57,383 nucleotides of DNA from positions 1 to 57,383 of the forward strand of contig DXEN01000032.1 in assembly GCA_019114945.1 (NCBI GenBank), written 5' to 3'. Below the pieces are notes generated by a model that was not told where the DNA came from, made no database searches, and saw only the letters and a list, made by a program, of their open reading frames with translations. The translations under genes and the position numbers were made by a program. Of the stretch, positions 27,588 to 36,133 are shown in pieces (position 1 is the first letter of the stretch; each line of letters starts with the position of its first letter). This DNA is from Candidatus Parabacteroides intestinigallinarum. GTDB lineage: Bacteria; Bacteroidota; Bacteroidia; Bacteroidales; Tannerellaceae.

Positions 27588-28214
27588 CTATCGCGTCTGT
27601 GAGATGATTTCCCGCAGGACATATTGCACGGTTTGGCAACGGTCATCCGTCGGCTGGGTGTCGAGCGTGATTTTCTCCACCGAAAGCTCATAGGCGTTCC
27701 CTTTCTCGTAGGTGAAGCCGATGATTTTGTTGAACGGGACGTTCGTCCAGTCCTCGTTTTCTGACTCGCGGATTCTCATGCAAGGCGCATCGTCGGTTTG
27801 CGGGATTCCCCAATCGTAGCTGCCCGTCTCCGCGGAGACATACAGGTGCGTTGTTTCCCGTGTGCATTCGACGGGTTGTTTTGAGCGTTCATCGATGAGC
27901 TTGTAACCGTAACGGCTGGCGTCGGCGGGCGGGTTGCTAAAGGTGGTTCGTTCCACCTGCAATTCATACGCATAGCCCGGCTCGAAGGTGAAGCCTTCGA
28001 TTTCTTGAAAATGTAAGAACTGGTAATCGGCATCGTTCCCCACTTTCGCCCACAGGCCTTCCATCGGATAGTTCTCCATACCTGGGCTGTCAATGTAAGT
28101 CATAGCGGAAATTGCCACGTTCACGGTTTCCACTTTGTCCTCTGGCGTGTCGTCATCGAGGCAACCGGTCAGGGCGAGGAGCGCGAACAGGGACAAGAAT
28201 AGTTTCGTTTTCAT
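27588..28214 (-). CDS. Lipoprotein with two DUF4377 domains
   Basis: 208 residues. The signal peptide ends LTGC with Cys18, followed by LDDDTPED, an acidic surface-export-like signal. Two tandem copies of a roughly 90-residue unit follow, each containing GFTFEPGYAYELQVERTTF-like sequence (about 75-93 and 167-185) and a PPADASRYGYKLI / QPTDDRCQTVQYVL end. This matches DUF4377. The function of the domain is not known. It is transcribed from its own promoter. Confidence 0.82.
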   Translation of the reverse strand: MKTKLFLSLFALLALTGCLDDDTPEDKVETVNVAISAMTYIDSPGMENYPMEGLWAKVGNDADYQFLHFQEIEGFTFEPGYAYELQVERTTFSNPPADASRYGYKLIDERSKQPVECTRETTHLYVSAETGSYDWGIPQTDDAPCMRIRESENEDWTNVPFNKIIGFTYEKGNAYELSVEKITLDTQPTDDRCQTVQYVLREIISQTR

Positions 28215-28241
28215 ATTTCTGCGATTTAGAATGTTATGCGC

Positions 28242-28249
28242 AAATGTAG
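28242..28249 (-). promoter_or_regulatory. -7 promoter element of the DUF4377 lipoprotein
   Basis: Minus strand TACATTTG lies about 28 bases before the ATG. Confidence 0.5.
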
Positions 28250-28331
28250 GAAATAAGTTGGTAGGAAATTTAAAGTTGAAGGAAAAGATTTCCTCATTGT
28301 GGCGATTTTTTAACCTATGTTGAAAGCTTCG

Positions 28332-28484
28332 TCAGCCGAATGACTGCTTCCGGCGGATGCGGCTCATGTGCGTAGGCGTTATCATCAAGTAGGATGCGAT
28401 TCTCTTGAGCCGTCCGTAGCGGACGCACAGGTCTTTAAGCGTATCGGCATCTATGTGCTTAATGTATAGATTGAAGTTGTTCAT
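28332..28484 (-). pseudogene. Crp/Fnr regulator remnant with the middle deleted
   Basis: 50 codons. The second half reads LKRIASYLMITPTHMSRIRRK, which is the recognition-helix region of Bacteroidetes Crp/Fnr regulators. The first half, MNNFNLYIKHIDADTLKDLC, resembles the N-terminal start of such a protein. The cyclic-nucleotide-type sensor domain and most of the DNA-binding domain are missing, as if about 150-180 codons were deleted in frame. Its ATG overlaps the stop of the upstream hydrolase gene (ATGA), so it could still be translated as a micro-protein. Confidence 0.5.
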
Positions 28485-29371
28485 ATCTTGGTTGGATTTG
28501 TCTGCCACCTCAACGAATCCTCCCCAATCACCAAATCGAGCTTGCCGCTGTCTTTCATCCACGAAAGGTAAGAGCGTATGGTGGAGCCCACAAGTACGTA
28601 TTGCTCGGCGGTCATGGTCAGGCGGTAGGCGCGGAAGATGGCTTGGATGATGCTTTCCGTGGTCTGCGGATCGGCGCAGATTTCCTCGATGGCATGGGCA
28701 ATCTCATGCACTTTGGCGCGATTGAGGGCGGCAAGCGGCCGGATGTCGGTCGTGGCATCGGCATGCGAGGGCACAAAGACTGCCGCGTCAATGGTTCCTA
28801 TGTAATCGAGCGTGGCAAGGTATTGGGCTACATCGTAAATGAAAGTCACGCCATACTTCTCCAATACCGACGGACTGCTGACGCAATCCGCAAGAAAGAC
28901 CGTATTGTCGGGGGTGCGGACTCCCACCATGTCGAAGAAGTGGCCGGGTAAGGAAATAAGCTCCAACTCTGACGGGAAGCCGGGCGACGAGCAATCCGAG
29001 ACCTCGCTCTCCTTTGCCAGGAGGAACTTGCTCCTTAGTTCCTTGAACGGATAGCCGCCAAATAGGAACGAGGGTTCAAGGATGGGATGCCGGGTGAAAA
29101 CCCCTTCAATGCCGCTTGCGAATATCGGGCAGCCGGTCTGTTTCTGGATATACTGGTTCCCGCCGATATGGTCGGCATTGCTATGGGTGTTGATGATGCC
29201 TTTGATACGCCATCCGTTCTGTCCGGCAATCTTCAATACCTTCTTCGCGGCCTCCTTGTCGTTTCCGCTGTCAATGAGATAGACCTCGTTTTCCGATTGC
29301 CTGTATATGCCTATCTTCGCAGGACTGTTTATGTAGTAGCTTTGCGGACCTACTTGTTTCAGTTCATACAT
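28481..29371 (-). CDS. MBL-fold metallo-hydrolase
   Basis: 296 residues. The metallo-beta-lactamase motif appears as NTHSNADHIGG (about 61-71), with other ligands probably in LPGHFFDMVG (His near 144), LADC and PSHAD. The C-terminal 70 residues are helical. The substrate is unknown; similar proteins hydrolyse thioesters, lactones or phosphoesters. It is followed, with a 4-base overlap, by a truncated Crp/Fnr gene, suggesting the enzyme once had a dedicated regulator. Confidence 0.85.
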   Translation of the reverse strand: MYELKQVGPQSYYINSPAKIGIYRQSENEVYLIDSGNDKEAAKKVLKIAGQNGWRIKGIINTHSNADHIGGNQYIQKQTGCPIFASGIEGVFTRHPILEPSFLFGGYPFKELRSKFLLAKESEVSDCSSPGFPSELELISLPGHFFDMVGVRTPDNTVFLADCVSSPSVLEKYGVTFIYDVAQYLATLDYIGTIDAAVFVPSHADATTDIRPLAALNRAKVHEIAHAIEEICADPQTTESIIQAIFRAYRLTMTAEQYVLVGSTIRSYLSWMKDSGKLDLVIGEDSLRWQTNPTKI

Positions 29372-29422
29372 AAGGACTCCTTAATGATCTATCGCCTATA
29401 CTATTAGAATTTGATTGGGTTG

Positions 29423-29430
29423 CGAAGATA
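29423..29430 (-). promoter_or_regulatory. -7 promoter element of the MBL hydrolase gene
   Basis: Minus strand TATCTTCG lies about 52 bases before the ATG. Confidence 0.45.
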
Positions 29431-29481
29431 AGGAAAATCGCGGAGTGTGGCAAGCATTGTTTCCCCGGACGTATGAAATGT

Positions 29482-29513
29482 TTGGCGGTTCCGTTCGCAA
29501 TGTCTATTTTTGT
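29482..29513 (+). promoter_or_regulatory. Promoter of the ROK kinase operon
   Basis: TTTG (29482-29485), a 20-base spacer and TATTTTTG (29506-29513) make a near-ideal Bacteroidetes housekeeping promoter, 17 bases ahead of the ATG. Confidence 0.7.
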
Positions 29514-29530
29514 GAGCGTAAACAAATATC

Positions 29531-30400
29531 ATGAAGATAATTATGGACGAAAGAAAAAACGATTGTTATATCGGAGTCGACTTGGGCGGGACGAATATCC
29601 GTGCGGGTCGTATCGAGGGAAATCGCTTGGTGGCGCAAGATAGCGCGCCGACTCCCAAGAACGCGCGCGATCAAGAGGAGACGTTGGAGGCGCTGATCGC
29701 CGTGATCCGCTCGGTATGGAGCGAGGAGACGCGGGCGATTGGCATCGGCGTGCCCAGCGTGGTGGATCGTGTGCGGGGAATCGTGTACAACGTGGTGAAT
29801 ATCCCGCATTGGGAAGAGGTACGTTTGGGTGAGCGGTTGCGGGAATGCTTCGGCGTGCCGGTCTTTGTGGACAACGACGCGAATTGTTTCGCCTTGGGCG
29901 AGCGGATTTTTGGCGTGGGCAAGGATTACGAGAATTTCGTGGGCCTGACGTTGGGAACCGGTCTTGGAGGTGGAATCATCCAGCGCGGTCGGTTGCTGGC
30001 CGACGCGAATTGCGGTTCGGGCGAGTTCGGCATGATTCCGTATCAAGGGCAGATTTTGGAGTATTATTGCAGCGGGTCTTATTTCGCCAACGTGTGGGGC
30101 GTGGATGGCAAGGAGATGTACGAGCGGGCGACACGTGGGGACGAGCGAGCCTTGGAGGCCTATCGGCAATTGGGCGAGCACGTGGCTGCCGCCATCAAGA
30201 TCGTGGTGTTGACGGTGGATCCGGAGATGATCGTGTTCGGAGGCTCGGTGACAGCCGCTCATGCCTTGTTCGAGGAAAGTATGTACGAGGGCTTGAAAGA
30301 TTTCGCCTATCCTAATTCTATCAAGCGTTTGAAGATCTTTTTCTCCACGCTTGAGCATCCGGGATTGTTCGGGGCGGCTTCGCTTTGCTATGGGAAATAA
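29531..30400 (+). CDS. ROK family sugar kinase
   Basis: 289 residues, ROK fold. The phosphate-1 motif is YIGVDLGGTNIRAG (about 14-27), and DNDANCFALGE (about 117-127) holds the catalytic Asp. GLTLGTGLGGGII follows (about 139-151). The usual ROK zinc motif CxCGxxGC is not present; in its place is ILEYYCSGSYF, as in a subset of Bacteroidetes ROK kinases. Probably phosphorylates glucose or a related hexose. A second ATG (29543) is also possible. ThuA and DUF3810 genes follow on the same strand. Confidence 0.9.
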   Translation: MKIIMDERKNDCYIGVDLGGTNIRAGRIEGNRLVAQDSAPTPKNARDQEETLEALIAVIRSVWSEETRAIGIGVPSVVDRVRGIVYNVVNIPHWEEVRLGERLRECFGVPVFVDNDANCFALGERIFGVGKDYENFVGLTLGTGLGGGIIQRGRLLADANCGSGEFGMIPYQGQILEYYCSGSYFANVWGVDGKEMYERATRGDERALEAYRQLGEHVAAAIKIVVLTVDPEMIVFGGSVTAAHALFEESMYEGLKDFAYPNSIKRLKIFFSTLEHPGLFGAASLCYGK

Positions 30401-30436
30401 TGAGATAAAACGATAATTTAGTAAAGAAAGAATACC

Positions 30437-31354
30437 ATGAGTCATTGGTTACGAGGCGTGCTGGCGTTTCTTTGCGTGGCTTTATGCGCCGCTTGCGGTA
30501 CGCCGGAACGCGAGTCGATAAAGACGTTATTGATAACAGGACAGAACAACCACAATTGGCCGGTCAGCCATGTCGTGCTTAAACAGATATTGGAGGACAC
30601 GGGGCTTTTCACCGTGGATCTCGCCATCTCGCCCAAGGCGGGCGAGGATATGTCCGGCTTTCTCTTGGATTTTACACCGTATGATTTGGTGGTATTGGAT
30701 TATAACGGCGACGCTTGGCCGGAGGAGACGAACCGTCGCTTCTTGGCGTATGTCCAGGCGGGTGGAGGTGTCGTGGTGTATCATGCCGCCGACAACGCGT
30801 TCGCCCGTTGGCCGGAGTATAACCGGATATGCGCTTTGGGCGGTTGGGAAGGCCGCGACGAGAAGGCGGGTCCGTACGTATATTGGCAGGATGGGCGATT
30901 GGTTCGGGATACGACCGCGGGCGTGGGTGGCTCGCATGGCAGGCAGCACACGTATGTATTGAATGCCCGTACGTCGGAGCATCCCGTTATGCGGGGACTT
31001 CCGGAGCGGTGGCTGCACGCCCAGGACGAGTTGTACGACCGGATGCGGGGACCCGGCAATATCAAGGATTGCTTGTATACCGCTTTCTCAGATACGGCGA
31101 CAGGCGGCTCGGGACGAGAGGAGCCATTGATATTCACCGTGGACTACGGGAAGGCCCGGATTTTCCACACCATGCTGGGGCATGCGGGCGAGACGGTGGA
31201 GGATTCTCCGGCGATGCAATGCGCTGGCTTTCAGGTGACGTTGCAGCGCGGGGCGGAGTGGGCCGCTACCGGAGAGGTGACGCAGGAAGTCCCCGCTGAC
31301 TTCCCGACGGCGACGGAGGTATCGATGCGGGGAATCGTGGTTCATAACCCGTAA
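30437..31354 (+). CDS. ThuA-like lipoprotein
   Basis: 305 residues. The lipoprotein signal ends CAAC with Cys20. A ThuA-like (class I glutamine amidotransferase-like) domain follows: TLLITGQNNHNWPVSH (about 32-47), YDLVVLDYNGDAWP, GGGVVVYHAADNAF (about 112-125), ARTSEHPVMRGLP. ThuA-type proteins are linked to sugar use, and Bacteroidetes forms are often exported, but the reaction is unknown. The next gene starts 5 bases after the stop. Confidence 0.88.
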   Translation: MSHWLRGVLAFLCVALCAACGTPERESIKTLLITGQNNHNWPVSHVVLKQILEDTGLFTVDLAISPKAGEDMSGFLLDFTPYDLVVLDYNGDAWPEETNRRFLAYVQAGGGVVVYHAADNAFARWPEYNRICALGGWEGRDEKAGPYVYWQDGRLVRDTTAGVGGSHGRQHTYVLNARTSEHPVMRGLPERWLHAQDELYDRMRGPGNIKDCLYTAFSDTATGGSGREEPLIFTVDYGKARIFHTMLGHAGETVEDSPAMQCAGFQVTLQRGAEWAATGEVTQEVPADFPTATEVSMRGIVVHNP

Positions 31355-31359
31355 GCCGC

Positions 31360-32421
31360 ATGCGGAGCGTTCGTATTTGGGAAGGGCGTCTCGGGATACG
31401 CCTTCGCTGGATTTTGTTGGTGGTCCTGCTGATAGGCGTGTGGATCGTGATGGGAAGTCCCGCCCGGGGCGAGTGGTATGCCCGGGCGGTTTATCCGTAT
31501 GTCTCGGCCGTTCTTTCTCGTATCTCCTCGTGGTTCCCGTTCTCTATCGGCGATTGCTTCATTTATGGAAGTGTCGCCGGGCTGTTGGCGTACTTCGTTT
31601 ATGGTTGCGCGAGGAGGCGTTTCGGGCGGACGCTTCGGCATGTCGTGGAATATTTGGCGTGGGTGTATGTTTGGTTTTACCTCGCTTGGGGGTTGAATTA
31701 TTTCCGGAAAGACTTCTTCGCCCGCACGGAGATACCGTACGTCGCCTTCTCCGCGGAGCGTTTCCAGTCGTTCCTGATGGCTTATACGGATTCCTTGAAC
31801 GCCGCTTGGGTACCGGTCGATACGGTCGACCGGGAGACGGTGCGGAAAGTGGTGCGGAAAGGGTATCAGGCGATGTCCGAGCGTTTCGGGCTGCTCGCTC
31901 CGGACGCGTATCTGCGGCCAAAGCCCATGCTGTTTTCCCGGTTGATGAGCGGCGTGGGCGTGACGGGCTATATCGGTCCGTTCTTTATCGAGTATCATTT
32001 GAACGGTCAGCTATTGCCCATTCAATACCCGGCGACTTACGCGCACGAATTGGCGCACGTGTTGGGTATATCCAACGAGGCGGAGGCGAATCTATATAGT
32101 TATTGGGTTTGTACGAACGCCGCCGAGCCGGAGATCCGTCTGTCAGGGTATCTGTCGCTGTTGCCGTATGTGCTGGGCAATGCCTATGCCGTGATGGATG
32201 AGGCGGATTTCAAGGCTTGGTCGCGAAAGATTCGTCCGGAAGTGAAAGCGTTGTATAACGAGAAGGTCGAGTATTGGCACTCGCTGTATAACCCGTGGAT
32301 TGGCGAGGCGCAGGAGACGCTTTACAACCTCTTCTTGAAAGGGAATAAGATATCGAGCGGAACGAAGAATTACTCGGAGGTGATAGCCCTACTTATAGCC
32401 CTTCGGGCAATTGACGATTGA
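31360..32421 (+). CDS. DUF3810 membrane protein, metalloprotease-like
   Basis: 353 residues. Three hydrophobic segments lie in the first 115 residues (about 15-31, 64-83, 95-112), followed by a large domain with YAHELAHVLGISNEAEANLYSY (about 227-248), a HExxH-like zinc site in which the first Glu is retained (HELAH) and a downstream Glu provides the third ligand, as in gluzincins. DUF3810 is a Bacteroidetes/Firmicutes family of unknown substrate. The last codons (AIDD and stop) are formed by an AATTGACGATTG repeat. Confidence 0.88.
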   Translation: MRSVRIWEGRLGIRLRWILLVVLLIGVWIVMGSPARGEWYARAVYPYVSAVLSRISSWFPFSIGDCFIYGSVAGLLAYFVYGCARRRFGRTLRHVVEYLAWVYVWFYLAWGLNYFRKDFFARTEIPYVAFSAERFQSFLMAYTDSLNAAWVPVDTVDRETVRKVVRKGYQAMSERFGLLAPDAYLRPKPMLFSRLMSGVGVTGYIGPFFIEYHLNGQLLPIQYPATYAHELAHVLGISNEAEANLYSYWVCTNAAEPEIRLSGYLSLLPYVLGNAYAVMDEADFKAWSRKIRPEVKALYNEKVEYWHSLYNPWIGEAQETLYNLFLKGNKISSGTKNYSEVIALLIALRAIDD

Positions 32422-32446
32422 GAATTGACGATTGACAATTTGTCAA
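32411..32446 (+). repeat. AT-rich AATTGACGATTG repeat at the DUF3810 3' end
   Basis: Three near-copies of TTGACGATTG/ATTGACAATT, overlapping the DUF3810 stop codon. The same motif recurs at 41395-41440. Confidence 0.65.
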
Positions 32447-32466
32447 GATCGTATACCCGTAAAAAA

Positions 32467-32518
32467 GAGGAAGGCGTGCCAATACTTGATTTTGACACAC
32501 CTTCCTCTCGGGAGTTTT
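32467..32518 (+). terminator. Bidirectional terminator between DUF3810 and SPOR genes
   Basis: GAGGAAGGCGTG (32467-32478) pairs with CACACCTTCCTC (32496-32507) with one mismatch. It has TTTTTA on the plus side and an A-run on the other side that reads as T-run for the minus gene. Confidence 0.75.
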
Positions 32519-32528
32519 TATTCTATAT

Positions 32529-33026
32529 TTAATATTGTCTCTCCAGCAACCAAGCGTCTTGGAAATTGGGCGCGTATTTCGCCTTGATAGCGTCGCGGCT
32601 GGCGGCGGCGTCGGCCTTGTCGTCGAAGCTGGCCACGATCACGCGCAACATACCTTGCTCGTTCTCGCCCAATACGGCGTTGTAACCGTCGTTCTGCATA
32701 CGCTCTTTCAAGGAATAAGCGTTCGTCTTATTCTTGAAACTGCCCACGACCACGCTGTAACGTTTCAGGCGGCTGGCATCCTCGCCTTGCACGGGATTGA
32801 TCTTCTCCGTGCGTGTCGTTGTCACCGTAGTGGTAGAGGTTTTGGGTTTAGAGACAGGGGCGACCTCTACGACCTCTTCCGTCTCTTCTACAACCTCAAC
32901 AGGCGCTGTCGATTCTTTCTCTTTGGCTTGTTCGTAAGCGGCCTTGTATGCGCTCTGCTTCGGTTTGCATGAGCCGAATGCCACAATCATGCATACCGCG
33001 GCTCCCATTAACCAAATCTTATTCAT
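32529..33026 (-). CDS. SPOR-domain lipoprotein
   Basis: 165 residues from the ATG at 33026. A lipoprotein signal ends FGSC with Cys20. A Val/Glu-rich low-complexity linker (about 40-65) and a Thr-rich stretch follow, then a SPOR domain (YSVVVGSFKNKTNAYSLKER, about 90-110, to LLERQY at the end). SPOR domains bind denuded peptidoglycan at division sites. The frame stays open far upstream across the opposite strand of the next gene, but the signal peptide and promoter fix the start here. Confidence 0.92.
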   Translation of the reverse strand: MNKIWLMGAAVCMIVAFGSCKPKQSAYKAAYEQAKEKESTAPVEVVEETEEVVEVAPVSKPKTSTTTVTTTRTEKINPVQGEDASRLKRYSVVVGSFKNKTNAYSLKERMQNDGYNAVLGENEQGMLRVIVASFDDKADAAASRDAIKAKYAPNFQDAWLLERQY

Positions 33027-33058
33027 ACTGTTTTGTCCTTTTAGATAAATTCGTAGCG

Positions 33059-33066
33059 CGAAGATA
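33059..33066 (-). promoter_or_regulatory. -7 promoter element of the SPOR lipoprotein
   Basis: Minus strand TATCTTCG lies 33 bases before the ATG; it sits beside the divergent promoter at 33081. Confidence 0.5.
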
Positions 33067-33080
33067 TAAATTATATTTAG

Positions 33081-33088
33081 TACTTTCG
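33081..33088 (+). promoter_or_regulatory. -7 promoter element of the S9 peptidase
   Basis: TACTTTCG lies 28 bases before the ATG. Confidence 0.5.
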
Positions 33089-33116
33089 CACTCAAATTGT
33101 AATATATCATAACAGC

Positions 33117-35231
33117 ATGAATAAATCTATAGGAATCATGATGATGGCGACTTCTTTGTTGGTTGCGTCGTGTAACGCGGGTACGGGCAAAGACGCGGAA
33201 TCGTCCGCCGCGGGTCCCGTGATCGGGAAATCGGATATTAAGATCGAGAATGGCCGTATGACACCGGAGGCTTTGTGGGCTTTCGGGCGCATCGGGGGCA
33301 TGAGTGTCTCCCCGGACGGGAAGAAGGTGGCTTATACCGTCAGCTATTATAGCGTGGCGGAGAATAAGGGCAATAGCGAGGTCTACGTGATGAACGCGGA
33401 TGGCTCGGAGAACCGGCGGATTACGGAGACGCCTTTCTCGGAGAGCAACGTGGCGTGGATAAAGGGCGGCTCGAAGATCGCGTTCCTCTGCGCGGAGGGT
33501 GGCAGCAGCCAGCTTTGGGAGATGAACCCGGATGGCACGGGCCGTAAGCGGCTTTCTAATTACGAGAAAGATATCGAGGGATTCGCCTTCTCGCCCGACG
33601 AGACGAAGGTGTTGTTTATCTCGCAAGTGAAGACCGTAAAGAGTACCGCCGAGAAATATCCGGATTTGGATAAGACGACCGGACGGGTGATTACCGACTT
33701 GATGTATAAGCATTGGGATGAGTGGGTGACGACCGCTCCGCATCCGTTCGTGGCGGATTTCGATGGCGAGCGCGTCACCAATCCGGTGGATATTATGGAG
33801 GGCGAGTTGTTCGAGAGCCCGATGAAGCCTTTCGGAGGCATCGAGCAGCTGGCTTGGAATACGACCTCGGACAAGGTGGCGTATACGAGCCGGAAGAAAA
33901 CGGGCAAGGCTTATTCGCTGTCCACCAACTCGGATATTTACGTGTACGACCTGAAGACCAAGCAGACCGTGAATATGACGGAGGGAATCATGGGATACGA
34001 CACGAACCCGACCTATTCGCCGGACGGGAAGAGCATCGCTTGGCTGAGTATGGAGCGCGACGGCTACGAGTCGGACCAGAACCGCTTGATGGTGATGGAC
34101 TTGGCGACGGGCGAGAAGCGGTTTGTCAGCAAGGCGTTCGACTCGAACGTGGATTCGTATTGCTGGAGCGCCGATTGCTCGAAGCTTTATTTCACGGGCG
34201 TATGGCATGGCGAGTCGCACGTCTACCAGATCGACTTGGCGAACGGCGACCAAATCACCCCGTTGACGGAGGGCATGTACGATTACGGCTCGGTCGCTTT
34301 GCTGGCCGGTGATAAGCTCATCGCCCAGCGTCATTCCATGAGCATGGCCGACGAGATTTATACCATCGACTTGGCGGCGGGTAACGCGGTGGCCCAATTG
34401 ACTTTCGAGAACAAGCATCTTTACGACCAGCTGGAGATGGGCAAGGTGGAGGAACGTTGGATGACGACGACCGACGGGAAGCAAATGCTGACGTGGGTCA
34501 TCTATCCGCCTCATTTCGACCCGAGCAAGAAATACCCGACCTTGTTGTTCTGCGAGGGCGGTCCGCAAAGCCCGGTCAGCCAGTTCTGGTCGTATCGCTG
34601 GAATTTCCAGATCATGGCGGCGAACGATTACATCGTGGTCGCTCCCAACCGGCGCGGCCTACCGGGATTCGGCATGGAATGGAACGAGGCGGTCAGTGGC
34701 GATTACGGTGGACAGTGCATGCGGGATTACTTCACCGCGATCGACGAGATGGCGAAAGAGCTTTACGTGGATAAGGACCGCCTCGGATGCGTGGGCGCCA
34801 GCTTCGGAGGCTTCTCCGTCTATTGGTTGGCGGGGCATCACGACAAGCGTTTCAAGGCGTTTATCGCGCACGATGGTATCTTCAACATGGAGATGCAGTA
34901 TTTGGAGACCGAGGAGATGTGGTTCGCCAACTGGGATATGGGCGGCGCTTACTGGGAGAAGGATAACGCCGTGGCGCGACGCACCTTCGCCAACTCGCCG
35001 CATCGTTTCGTGGACAAGTGGGACACGCCGATTCTTTGTATCCACGGCGAGAAGGATTACCGCATCTTGGCGAACCAAGGGATGGCCGCTTTCAACGCCG
35101 CCGTGCTGCGGGGCGTCCCGGCGGAGCTGCTGATTTATCCGGACGAGAACCATTGGGTGCTGAAGCCCCAGAACGCGATTCTCTGGCAGCGCACCTTCTT
35201 CGAGTGGCTGGATAAGTGGCTGAAAAAGTAA
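33117..35231 (+). CDS. S9 family serine peptidase (prolyl oligopeptidase type), lipoprotein
   Basis: 704 residues. A lipoprotein signal ends VASC with Cys19. A beta-propeller (about 50-430, with repeated SPDGKKVAYT / SPDETKVLF / SPDGKSIAWL segments) precedes an alpha/beta hydrolase domain. The catalytic triad is readable: Ser562 in GASFGGFS, Asp647 in GEKDYR and His679 in ENHWV. It cleaves short peptides in the periplasm or at the surface; the layout resembles dipeptidyl-peptidase 5. Cleavage specificity is inferred. It converges on the M23 peptidase gene 10 bases away. Confidence 0.94.
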   Translation: MNKSIGIMMMATSLLVASCNAGTGKDAESSAAGPVIGKSDIKIENGRMTPEALWAFGRIGGMSVSPDGKKVAYTVSYYSVAENKGNSEVYVMNADGSENRRITETPFSESNVAWIKGGSKIAFLCAEGGSSQLWEMNPDGTGRKRLSNYEKDIEGFAFSPDETKVLFISQVKTVKSTAEKYPDLDKTTGRVITDLMYKHWDEWVTTAPHPFVADFDGERVTNPVDIMEGELFESPMKPFGGIEQLAWNTTSDKVAYTSRKKTGKAYSLSTNSDIYVYDLKTKQTVNMTEGIMGYDTNPTYSPDGKSIAWLSMERDGYESDQNRLMVMDLATGEKRFVSKAFDSNVDSYCWSADCSKLYFTGVWHGESHVYQIDLANGDQITPLTEGMYDYGSVALLAGDKLIAQRHSMSMADEIYTIDLAAGNAVAQLTFENKHLYDQLEMGKVEERWMTTTDGKQMLTWVIYPPHFDPSKKYPTLLFCEGGPQSPVSQFWSYRWNFQIMAANDYIVVAPNRRGLPGFGMEWNEAVSGDYGGQCMRDYFTAIDEMAKELYVDKDRLGCVGASFGGFSVYWLAGHHDKRFKAFIAHDGIFNMEMQYLETEEMWFANWDMGGAYWEKDNAVARRTFANSPHRFVDKWDTPILCIHGEKDYRILANQGMAAFNAAVLRGVPAELLIYPDENHWVLKPQNAILWQRTFFEWLDKWLKK

Positions 35232-35245
35232 TTACTGTTTTTCAG
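35220..35245 (+). terminator. Weak hairpin between S9 and M23 genes
   Basis: CTGAAAAA (35220-35227) and TTTTTCAG (35238-35245) pair perfectly. The stem overlaps the ends of both convergent genes and its T-rich arm could aid termination. Confidence 0.4.
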
Positions 35246-36036
35246 GGATGATAAGGGCCTGTCCGCTGGTGCGGGAAAAGGTCGACGGAGCGGATGGCGA
35301 CATTCGCTCCTTTTTTTGTGAAGATGATGCACCGGTGGCGCAACGTCCGCCTACGCAGGTTGAAGATGACGTTGGGATTGAAATGGTCGCCATTGATGCG
35401 GGTCTCGAAATGCAGGTGTTCGGTCGTGGCGCGCCCCGTGCGCCCGGTCAAGGCGATGGGCTGCCCGGCCCGCACGTGGTCGCCCGGCTTGACCAAGTTC
35501 TTGGAGTTGTGGCTGTAGACGGTCTCCAGCCCGTTGTAATGACGGATAACGACAACGTTGCCATACGCCGCGTAGGGCTTGGCCATCCGCACGATTCCCT
35601 CGAAGGCCGCCACGATCGTGTCGTTGGCGCGCGTCTTCAGGTCCACGCCGGAATGCCATTTCCGCCGGCCTCCATACGGCGATATCACCTTCGCGCCCGG
35701 CAAGGGGAACGCGTATTCCTCCCTCGGGATGAGGGAGAGGTCGAGGATTTCCGTGTCGCCGTCGGCGAAGCGCTTGGGGTCTTCGGCCTTGACGTGGCTT
35801 TTGTCCCGCGCGGTGAGCGTCTCCGTGATGTCTTTCCGCGGCGCGTGTATCGTCGCCAGCTCCGGCGGTTCCGGCAGCAGGAATTGGAAATCGACGTTGG
35901 GGAGCGGGATGTCGATTACCGGCGGTTTGACGTATTCGGGAGGTGCCTCCACGTAGGTGACAGACTTGTGCGCGTGGCACGAGAGAAGCGATAACGCGAC
36001 GAGGGGAAATATCTGTTTGTATCTTAGGGAAGCCAT
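35242..36036 (-). CDS. M23 family peptidoglycan endopeptidase, lipoprotein
   Basis: 264 residues. A lipoprotein signal ends LLSC with Cys20, followed by a Pro-rich spacer (about 30-65). The LytM/M23 domain holds SPYGGRRKWHSGVDLK (His128 and Asp132) and TEHLHFE (His207, His209), the standard zinc-site residues, so it is predicted active and cuts peptide crosslinks in the cell wall. The C-terminal 30 residues after FNLRRR are basic and unusual. It overlaps nothing but shares a narrow divergent region with the TRAP operon. Confidence 0.92.
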   Translation of the reverse strand: MASLRYKQIFPLVALSLLSCHAHKSVTYVEAPPEYVKPPVIDIPLPNVDFQFLLPEPPELATIHAPRKDITETLTARDKSHVKAEDPKRFADGDTEILDLSLIPREEYAFPLPGAKVISPYGGRRKWHSGVDLKTRANDTIVAAFEGIVRMAKPYAAYGNVVVIRHYNGLETVYSHNSKNLVKPGDHVRAGQPIALTGRTGRATTEHLHFETRINGDHFNPNVIFNLRRRTLRHRCIIFTKKGANVAIRSVDLFPHQRTGPYHP

Positions 36037-36053
36037 TCGTTATAATTTTGTCG

Positions 36054-36061
36054 CGAATGTA
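36054..36061 (-). promoter_or_regulatory. -7 promoter element of the M23 peptidase
   Basis: Minus strand TACATTCG lies 18 bases before the ATG. Confidence 0.5.
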
Positions 36062-36092
36062 GGAAAAACTCCGGGAATCCGATTCTTTTCGC

Positions 36093-36100
36093 TATATTTG
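36093..36100 (+). promoter_or_regulatory. -7 promoter element of the TRAP operon
   Basis: TATATTTG fits the -7 consensus and implies transcription starting near 36107, which makes the ATG at 36134 the likely start rather than the one at 36110. Confidence 0.6.
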
Positions 36101-36133
36101 CCCGCGATAATGATTATTGTTAACAAATCGACC

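Noticed and set aside
33027-34568. A 500-codon upstream extension of the SPOR lipoprotein frame on the minus strand
   Set aside because: It lies antisense to the S9 peptidase gene; the SPOR protein has its own signal peptide, start and promoter at 33026-33066.
35957-36133. 59-codon N-terminal extension of the TRAP binding protein
   Set aside because: It overlaps the M23 gene and its promoter; the -7 element at 36093-36100 and the lipoprotein signal place the start at 36134.
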